A stretch of 64,000 bases of DNA from Sodalis endosymbiont of Henestaris halophilus. GTDB lineage: Bacteria > Pseudomonadota > Gammaproteobacteria > Enterobacterales > Enterobacteriaceae. Positions 58,801 to 64,000 of this stretch are shown piece by piece. How positions within the stretch are numbered: the first letter of the stretch is position 1; the number at the start of each line of letters is the position of its first letter. Below the pieces are notes generated by a model, which had not been told where the DNA came from, did not search any database, and worked only from the letters and a program-made list of their open reading frames with translations. A program made the position numbers and the translations under genes. The stretch is taken from contig NZ_LT897836.1 of assembly GCF_900161835.1 (NCBI RefSeq), forward strand, positions 1,364,001-1,428,000, given 5' to 3'.

Positions 58801-61800
58801 ACAATGACCATGCGATATGATACTGCTTTATATTGGAAAAATGCCAACTATTATATAGTTGTATAATGTAATATTTACGTACTGGAAAAGATAGCTGTGC
58901 TTATACGCTCAGTCCGCCTACGTCGCACTAATTTTCACTTTAACGTTAGCAAAATAAGTTTGCTACTACTCAAAACATAACATAACGTATACATCTACCG
59001 TCGTGTCATAATAACCGGTAGCAACTTAACTGGTAGTTTGGCACATCTGGTTTATGTAAAGACTTCCGTACATATTAATCTCTAAAATATATTGATTTAG
59101 CTCACTTATCAGATTTATATAAACTTTATTTTAATTATTACTCAGCTCAGCAATCACTGCTTTCTATCGTCTACAACAAATAATATGCTATTCCTTAATA
59201 TAAGGTAGAGCAGGTCAAAACCACGATCCTCTATATTTTCCATAATATTTAGCAAGATACTGTCGCTTGTTACGACCAGAAAATCCTGGAACATTTTATA
59301 AGATTGATAAATGCGTTGAAATAGATACGGATTTTACATTAACCTTATTCGTAGCTATCGGTGAATATGGTAGAGACAGACCGCAAACAGAGATAGATAT
59401 ATGTTGTGAACAGTTGATTTTTATCTTACTAGATTTCATATAAAGTAGATAGAAATGCTGTTGCATAGGCGCTGGGGTATGCATTGCAACGCCAAATCTT
59501 TTATGACAACAATTATAAAATAACGTGTAGACCTATTATAAATAACGGCTATGACATGATGGAACTACACTGATATCTTCGCACAAAACAACAATACTCG
59601 TGTGTCTCATAATCTTAAATGAACTAATGCTCTAGAAGCGATTGCAGATACACTTTACTGTAACTTTTTAATAACCTGTGTAGTAAATCTATAGAAGTTT
59701 TAGCGGCGCTAAAACCAATAAGAAAATCTTTAACCATTTGTGCATAAAATACTAAAGCTAATAAAATAAAGAAGTAACAACATTACTTTACCATCAGCAT
59801 AGGTAATCACAAACACTACGTCGATCCAATCCGCTGACAGATAGACGTCATTAGAGTCAAACTAAAAGCCAATTTCTTCTTATTGCAGCAATAGCGCAGA
59901 TAATTAACAATAACGTAAATCTAATTTAAAGTTATCGAATTATCTATTAGAACAACCATTTAGCATAAATTTCGAATTAAAATAAGCTACAAAAGACGCA
60001 GTATTCGCAGATAGCAACCAATTGCAAGTCGATAAGGGAACATAAAGACAGGTAAAACGCATGAGAGTTGAAATAATTAGCCTCAAACCAGCAGAATATC
60101 AAAAATCTTATTAAATTGATAAACCTCATTCGCATCTACAATCCAGAAATTTAATTAAATACGCAACTAATTACAGGCACGCGTACTAAATACAAAAGGG
60201 TATTGGTAAATCCTGATTATGTATCTAGCAACGAGAAAAAACATAACACCTCATACCCAAATTGATGAAACCAGCTCTATAACTGTCAGAAGCTTAGTAA
60301 TTACACCTACCACAAAGCATCTAACAACGGCGATAAATCGTCTATCTAAGCACTTTATTTAGTCCCTGGTGCATACAATAGCCGCTAGAAAGCTTTTCTT
60401 TTTATATTATGACACAAGAGATGTCTGCTGTCGCACAGCTGCAGCTTAGCGACCTTATACAAGGATTATAAACTAAATCTACGTCGTAACCTGACGTAGC
60501 CGGTAACAACACAAATCGGAAGCTTGAAAATATGACAGCAGGTAATGTTGATAGCGCTGCATTTATTAAACTATGAAACTTGTCTTGCCACTGTACTTCT
60601 CTGGTTATAGTAACCTACTAACAATACACAGAAGCTTATAGCGCCTATTGCTTACATAAATAAATTGACCGCTACCGTCCATCTGTTAGATTAGGTAAAA
60701 AGCTTTGGCTAGTGAGTTTTAAATCGTACTTGAAGCCAAAAATTCGCTGCAGTATTTATTAGACCAACATTTCATCGCACTTATAGCCACACGTCTTATC
60801 TGCAGCCAATAACATTTCCTCAGAAAATAAAACTTCTTAACCGGTCGTCGATAGCAGCGATATTTAGTTCAAGCATTTAGCACAATTAACTAGTCAAATT
60901 AACATATGCACCAGCAAAGTTGCAAATCAGCTAGTAGCAAATGTACATCAACGAAACTTCATCTCTAGAGATGAAAATCACGATATCATCCGCCGCAAAA
61001 TTCTATTAATATTTATATTTTAGTCTAAAAAGCCAAAATAGACCATTTAATTATTATGATTTCACACAGTCATAAAATTATTATGATTCATCTATTAAGA
61101 TGGATTTACGACATTATTCACTCATTAATTATTGAAGAAAAGATCTTTAATTTATCATTATAAAGATAGATACGCATTAGACTCTAATGCCCAGTATAAT
61201 CCTGAAGATTTCTCGCCGCCTATGTTGCAATAACGCATATTATAATGAATAATATTATACCACTGGAGACAAACAGTGGGGTCATCATACGATGATATAT
61301 TTCTAAGCAAAAAGACCTTACATGTCGAATCATAGCTCAATGCGATGCCAGAAAAAACTAATCGTTATTAAAAGTCTGTCGGCAATATAGCCGATAAATT
61401 AATACGAGTACCATGCACTTTTTATTAAGCAAACAGCTTGGCGAACAATGACAGAAAAATAATGATATCCCGCTTGTTTTGTCTCAAAACAGGCAAAATA
61501 ATACAGTAAACACAAAATGAATAGCACAAAATTAGCTAAACTATTTTCCCACAACCACACCCAAAATAGCCATTTCTACGACACAATAAATAAAAAACCG
61601 TCAGCAACAATAACAAAGAATCATAACATCAATCTTATGGCCAAATAGATGAAACTCAATCACTATTACTCTGGACGCTAAAAAATTTCGGATAAGCTGA
61701 TGGATAAACTGCATTTCGAACGCCGTATGATGGCACGTTATAAATTTACAAGATAAACATCCTAAAATAGATCAGCTTCAAAGGCAGATCTATGATCGTA

Positions 61801-62293
61801 AGACAAACAAGCCTATTTCACGTTAAAACAATAGAAACAATAGTAAAGTCAATGTAAAAGTAGTGCAATAAAACTTATTGCCGGACAAAAAATGTTTGCC
61901 TAGTTTAGCGCTACATAAAATTGATTGTTAATCACAGTTATTAGCAAAACATGGCAGAGATAAGTTGTTGCACTGAATCGCTTTTGTGTGCTAACGTAAT
62001 ATTCTGCGTTGTCATATTCATAATCGGTAATCTTTAATGAAGAGGGTTGTATGTTTCTTTTTTATCCTGACCATAATTATCTAAAAAATGCATAATACTC
62101 ATTACCCATAATAATTTATGATTTCTTTTTTGCTCAAAATTATCATTTTAAGCACAGCAATAAAATAGGCTTGTTCTGAGGACCCCGCGAATTAGGAACT
62201 ACATCTTCAGTAGAGGGAAACTAGCAGAGATATCTAGAATAACAAAAACACAAAACTCAGCTTACGTTTTTTGAAGCGCGATACGCCTTGCCT

Positions 62294-62323
62294 CGCTTCA
62301 TAAATGAGGCGATTTATGAAGCG
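62294..62323. repeat. Perfect 12-bp hairpin with an alternative stem
   Basis: Arms 62294-62305 (CGCTTCATAAAT) and 62312-62323 pair exactly around a 6-nt loop. The segment GCCTC just upstream (62290-62294) can instead pair with GAGGC in the loop (62306-62310), giving a second, mutually exclusive stem. It lies about 800 nt upstream of the SMR gene on that gene's strand. Confidence 0.55.
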
Positions 62324-63125
62324 TGTTTTAATGTTGCCAATAAATTTTAACTAGCGCCATCGATGTGTTAGTGATTTCTAATCAAGTTATATATTTTCAC
62401 CACCGTAAAGGCGGTGAGTCTAAAAACGCGCTCCCTAAAAGTGTTTGAGAAACGTGTTATAAACCATTTAATAACTTTTTACATAATTATATTCAGGAAA
62501 ACGTTAGTTACCATTGACCAAAATTTTACCAGATTTATTGACTAGCGGATCCGTATATGCTTATAACCATAAGTGACGAATCTAGAGGGTAAGCTATCCC
62601 TACATAGCGATATTGATGATCCACCGTTTTACAATAGGCTATCCTATTAATGTAAGGATAGGTGTTGTATAAACCCCACCATCTCTATGGTTGCATTTTA
62701 CAATAAACATTGCTAATAGATTAACTAGGGTGGCAACCTTGGGCGATAAAACTAAGTACTAATAAAAGACTCTACGGTTCTAACATGTTTTATAGAGATT
62801 TAGCAATACAGAAAACAATAAATGGTAGTGATGATAATCATAAGTAAAAATATAGGTAACTGACTATTACTTGGGTGACAATTATTTGTTAATAAATAAT
62901 ATTAAAGTATTATTTTTTGCCTAGCATTAACAAATATTACTATATTAACTTCTCAGGTCAATACATTAAAAAATGGTTTGCTTCCTAATACTTTAGCTAT
63001 GATAAGTTTTCTTTAGATCAATATCAACTATTATTTAGCTTGCGAAATAGGTCACTGCTCAAGTATTTTTTCAAGCAAAAAAAGTGTTAACATTAATAAT
63101 TATTTATTTTATTTATAATCATAAT

Positions 63126-63455
63126 ATGGCTTATCTCTATTTATTTTTTGCTATCATTGCAGAAGTTATTGCTACTTCATCTATCAAAGCTTCAGCTGGT
63201 TTTAGTAAACTAGTGCCTTCTATCGTAGTAATAATAGGCTATACCATTTCGTTTATGCTGTTATCGCTGGTGCTTAAAACTATACCTGTTGGTATCGCTT
63301 ATGCGAGCTGGTCTGGTCTAGGCATTGTTTTTGTTGCCATCGTAGGCTATCTCTTATATGGGCAAAAATTAGATGTAGTGGCAATATGTGGTATAATCAT
63401 GATTATTGGAGGCGTTTTAATCATGAATATATTCTCCAAAACTGCCTATCATTAA
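63126..63455 (+). CDS. emrE: Small multidrug resistance transporter (EmrE type)
   Basis: A 109-residue protein with four membrane helices, the size of SMR transporters. The membrane glutamate that binds substrate and protons is Glu13 in IIAEVIATSSIKAS (Glu14 in E. coli EmrE). The IPVGIAYASWSGLGIV motif of helix 3 with its tryptophan and the helix 4 GGVLIMN segment are conserved. The sequence is closer to EmrE than to MdtI or MdtJ, though the spermidine acetyltransferase gene next door makes a polyamine role worth keeping open. An upstream GTG at 63084 would add 14 residues absent from the family, so I start at the ATG at 63126; neither start has a clear ribosome-binding site. It is more AT-rich than genes in the first 45 kb. 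Confidence 0.9.
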   Translation: MAYLYLFFAIIAEVIATSSIKASAGFSKLVPSIVVIIGYTISFMLLSLVLKTIPVGIAYASWSGLGIVFVAIVGYLLYGQKLDVVAICGIIMIIGGVLIMNIFSKTAYH

Positions 63456-63497
63456 CCTGTCTCATTATGTTTCACACAAAAAGTGGAGAGTACGTTA

Positions 63498-64000
63498 ATG
63501 AAAAAAAATAACCAAATTTCAGCAGATCATCATATTAAGCTACGACCATTAGAACGTGAAGATCTACACTTTATTCATCAGCTTAATAATAATGAAATAA
63601 TGATGCGCTATTGGTTTGAAGAACCATACGAAGCTTATATGGAATTAAAAGATCTTTATAAAAAAAATATTCACAATATCAGCGAAAGGCGGTTTATTGT
63701 TGACAAACAGGGCATCAGCATTGGTCTGGTAGAATTAGTAGACATCGATTATATTCACCGTCGCTCCGAATTTTCTATTCTAATAGTACCAGAGCATCAA
63801 GGCAAAGGCTATGCTAGTATAGCAACTCATTTAGCGATAAATTTTGGCTTTATGGTGCTTAATCTGCATAAGCTATACTTAATCGTTGATGAAAATAACA
63901 CCAAAGCTATACACATTTATACTAAATTAGGTTTTAAGCAGGAAGGGATTTTACTAAAAGAATTTTTCATTAACGGCCAATACCACAATACGCTGAGAAT
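63498..64000 (+). CDS. speG: Spermidine N1-acetyltransferase SpeG (cut by window end)
   Basis: The first 167 residues of SpeG are present; the frame is open at the window edge (E. coli SpeG 186 aa). It is a GNAT-fold enzyme that acetylates spermidine with acetyl-CoA to prevent polyamine toxicity. Conserved segments: [40 protein letters not shown], the acetyl-CoA-binding [12 protein letters not shown], and [21 protein letters not shown] then [20 protein letters not shown] ribosome-binding site precedes the ATG, and the gene starts 42 nt after the SMR transporter on the same strand, so the two may be cotranscribed. Confidence 0.96.
   Translation, partial: MKKNNQISADHHIKLRPLEREDLHFIHQLNNNEIMMRYWFEEPYEAYMELKDLYKKNIHNISERRFIVDKQGISIGLVELVDIDYIHRRSEFSILIVPEHQGKGYASIATHLAINFGFMVLNLHKLYLIVDENNTKAIHIYTKLGFKQEGILLKEFFINGQYHNTLR

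Larger units (their letters stand above)
55681..63125. other. 7.4 kb of eroded, unassigned DNA
   Basis: There is no recognisable gene between tRNA-Pro and the SMR transporter. A 163-codon minus-strand frame (57382-57873) is long for such DNA but looks like no family, and its composition is odd, with many cysteines at the N-terminus. A patch at 61680-61800 looks faintly coding (KLHFERRMMARYKF) but I cannot name it. Hairpins occur at 55744 and 62294. Confidence 0.5.

Overview
This window looks like a piece of a strongly degraded Enterobacterales chromosome, most likely an insect endosymbiont in mid genome reduction (Serratia symbiotica-like or Sodalis-allied; I cannot choose between them from sequence alone). 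Every intact protein is a recognisable enterobacterial housekeeping orthologue. By my hand count, intact genes cover only about 28% of the 64 kb. The rest is AT-rich DNA full of stop codons. In much of it I could still read eroded genes by translating and comparing with the gene expected from enterobacterial order. I found no insertion sequence, prophage or CRISPR array.

Layout. (a) 1-4.6 kb: rnpB (RNase P RNA), rsmI, a yraN remnant, diaA and dolP. (b) 4.6-10.2 kb: eroded, unassigned. (c) 10.2-17.0 kb: sspB, a full-length dead sspA, rpsI, rplM, dead zapE, zapG, degQ, dead degS. (d) 17.1-29.3 kb: murA, ibaG, dead mla operon and yrbG, kdsD, dead kdsC, lptC (truncated), lptA, lptB, dead rpoN and hpf, ptsN, rapZ, dead npr. 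(e) 29.3-35.0 kb: eroded, unassigned. (f) 35.0-47.6 kb, all on the minus strand except dlhH: ubiD, dead tatC/tatA, ubiB, dead ubiJ, ubiE, rmuC, udp, a probable dlhH remnant, dead metE. (g) 47.6-63.1 kb: about 15.5 kb with a single intact gene, tRNA-Pro(CGG), and several long perfect inverted repeats. (h) 63.1-64 kb: an EmrE-type SMR transporter followed by speG, which runs off the end.

Function. What survives serves translation (rpsI, rplM, rsmI, rnpB), the cell envelope (murA, kdsD, lptA/B/C, dolP, zapG, degQ), ubiquinone synthesis (ubiB, ubiD, ubiE) and a few regulators (rapZ, ptsN, sspB, diaA). What has died is phospholipid recycling (mla), Tat export, sigma-54, the stringent starvation protein SspA, the sigma-E protease DegS, the PTS-Ntr phosphocarrier NPr, B12-independent methionine synthase and accessory factors (UbiJ, KdsC, HPF, ZapE).

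Besides the gene ghosts, the main unexplained signal is an excess of long, exactly matched inverted repeats in DNA that is otherwise losing all sequence constraint (for example 55744-55801, 50455-50514, 51334-51363). This suggests either maintained terminator or RNA elements, or a mutational process that perfects hairpins.
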